This document shows positions 6,618-7,278 of a DNA stretch of 7,278 bases, piece after piece; the first letter of the stretch is position 1, and each line of letters starts with the position of its first letter. The notes below the pieces were generated by a model, which was given only the letters and a program-made list of their open reading frames with translations, was not told the DNA's origin and searched no databases. A program made the position numbers and the translations under genes. Source of the DNA: Deltaproteobacteria bacterium. GTDB lineage: Bacteria; Desulfobacterota; Syntrophia; Syntrophales; UBA2210. The stretch is from NCBI GenBank assembly GCA_019313735.1, contig JAFDAR010000054.1:1-7278 (forward strand), read 5' to 3'.

Positions 6618-7278
6618 CTATGTTATGATGAGATCCAGGGACTCCCTGTTTGTGAATTGGTCGGGAAAATCTTCTACTGAAAGCAATATGTTGGGTTTCC
6701 CCTCGAGGTTGCGACTCGGCAGAGCGAAGATACCCCTTCCACCCTTTGAAAGTGCGGCCCCCGTGAATGCCTCATGTGCCTCGCCTGAACCGGGGCTTAC
6801 GTTTCCCTTGCCAACATGGAGAGAGATATTGCCGGTCAAATCGACCTTTCGCGCCGGGAGGACCGTGATAAACCGGTCGTTCCTGCCCATGCTGCCAGGA
6901 TCAGAGGCTACATCTATTCCCTGAAACTCCACGAGAGGATTGTGGTCCAGCCACTTCATCAGTTCCGGTGTTCCCATGGCATATGCGGCCACGCTCTTGT
7001 GCCTGAACAGGGCTTTATGCCTGTTCGTAACGGCCCCCGATTTTATGAGGTCCATGAGGGCGTCTGTTATCAGAAGAGAGTGGATTCCCAGATTCCGTCT
7101 GTGCGCAAGATGTCTGGCAAGCGCCTCAAATAAGGGACCTATGAAAAAGGCGATACAACTGCCGTCCTCCACTATCGAGGCCACATTTGCCGCGACCTTG
7201 TCAAAGACTTGGTCGATGGGCCATCTGGGGAAATAGATGGGTGATTCGGTGGAATGGACAAGATAGTTGAAGTCATCT
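6618..7278 (-). CDS. acetyl-CoA hydrolase/transferase-like protein, N-terminal part of broken fusion; 5' end outside window
   Basis: The frame is open from the right edge (first whole codon 7277-7275) to TAG at 6620-6618, 219 residues in the window. A GTG at 7184 could be taken for a start, but the upstream residues (YLVHSTESPIYFPRW) match the family, so the gene begins outside. It belongs to the acetyl-CoA hydrolase / 4-hydroxybutyrate CoA-transferase family. Visible are LGIHSLLITDALMDLIKSGAVTNR, NPLVEFQGIDVASDPGSMGRND, KVDLTGNISL and GAALSKGGRGIFALPSR. Two signatures are altered: the glycine-rich CoA loop (usually LGIGxxP) reads FIGPLF, and the glutamate of the IHxE motif, which forms the glutamyl-CoA intermediate in 4-hydroxybutyrate CoA-transferase, is Leu (codon 7076-7074). 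The domain may therefore bind CoA without transferase chemistry. Its C-terminal end is lost at the deletion. Confidence 0.85.
   Translation of the reverse strand, partial: DDFNYLVHSTESPIYFPRWPIDQVFDKVAANVASIVEDGSCIAFFIGPLFEALARHLAHRRNLGIHSLLITDALMDLIKSGAVTNRHKALFRHKSVAAYAMGTPELMKWLDHNPLVEFQGIDVASDPGSMGRNDRFITVLPARKVDLTGNISLHVGKGNVSPGSGEAHEAFTGAALSKGGRGIFALPSRNLEGKPNILLSVEDFPDQFTNRESLDLIIT

Larger units (their letters stand above)
5980..7278 (-). pseudogene. disrupted bifunctional acetyl-CoA hydrolase-like/GNAT gene (partial at right edge)
   Basis: The hydrolase ORF stops at TAG 6620-6618 directly after ESLDLIIT. In the family this strand is followed by EYGVA...GKT.R.RA.ALI and then IAHPD. 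Here the IAHPD segment is present but in another frame, starting at 6621. The missing stretch is thus about 20 residues, and the missing length must be 3k+1 bases because the two frames overlap by one base at 6621. An internal deletion of roughly 60 bases explains both the gap and the frame change. Alternatives are an assembly error or a lineage where the halves have become separate genes. Confidence 0.65.

Overview
The window reads as a piece of chromosome from a Gram-negative anaerobe of the former Deltaproteobacteria (Desulfobacterota), possibly Syntrophales-like. This is inferred from gene content, not from a marker gene: a DUF4301 protein, paired PilT-type ATPases, a Cam-type gamma carbonic anhydrase otherwise best known from methanogens, and an acetyl-CoA hydrolase/GNAT protein of a kind I associate with deltaproteobacteria. 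Base composition looks balanced and even. I see no mobile element, tRNA, rRNA or CRISPR array.

Layout. Positions 1-1522 (minus) hold a nearly complete DUF4301 gene that runs off the left edge. A 195-bp divergent intergenic region follows, with a recognisable sigma70-type promoter in each direction. The plus-strand operon 1718-4530 contains three tightly spaced genes: a canonical PilT retraction ATPase, a second PilU/PilT2-like ATPase, and a small protein built like a response-regulator receiver domain that has lost its phospho-acceptor aspartate. The operon ends at a palindrome made of 7-bp repeats that converge on a T tract (4549-4616). It probably serves as terminator for the pil operon and for the convergent genes.

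The right half is all minus strand. Read in its own direction, from the right edge: an acetyl-CoA hydrolase/transferase-like ORF entering from outside the window (7278-6618), a GNAT acetyltransferase ORF (6585-5980), coaE (5865-5254) and a Cam-type gamma carbonic anhydrase (5241-4624). The hydrolase and GNAT ORFs look like two halves of one fused gene broken by an internal deletion with frameshift near 6621: the reading frame of the GNAT half continues upstream of its ATG into the conserved IAHPD end of the hydrolase domain, while about 20 family residues before it are missing.

Functionally, the left and middle parts concern type IV pilus dynamics (retraction motors plus a putative non-phosphorylated regulator). 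The right part concerns CoA/acetyl-CoA and CO2 chemistry (CoA synthesis, acetyl-CoA-linked acetylation, CO2/bicarbonate interconversion). No wholly new system is evident. The points most worth checking are the broken fusion gene, the pseudo-receiver of the pil operon, the bacterial Cam enzyme and the heptad palindrome.
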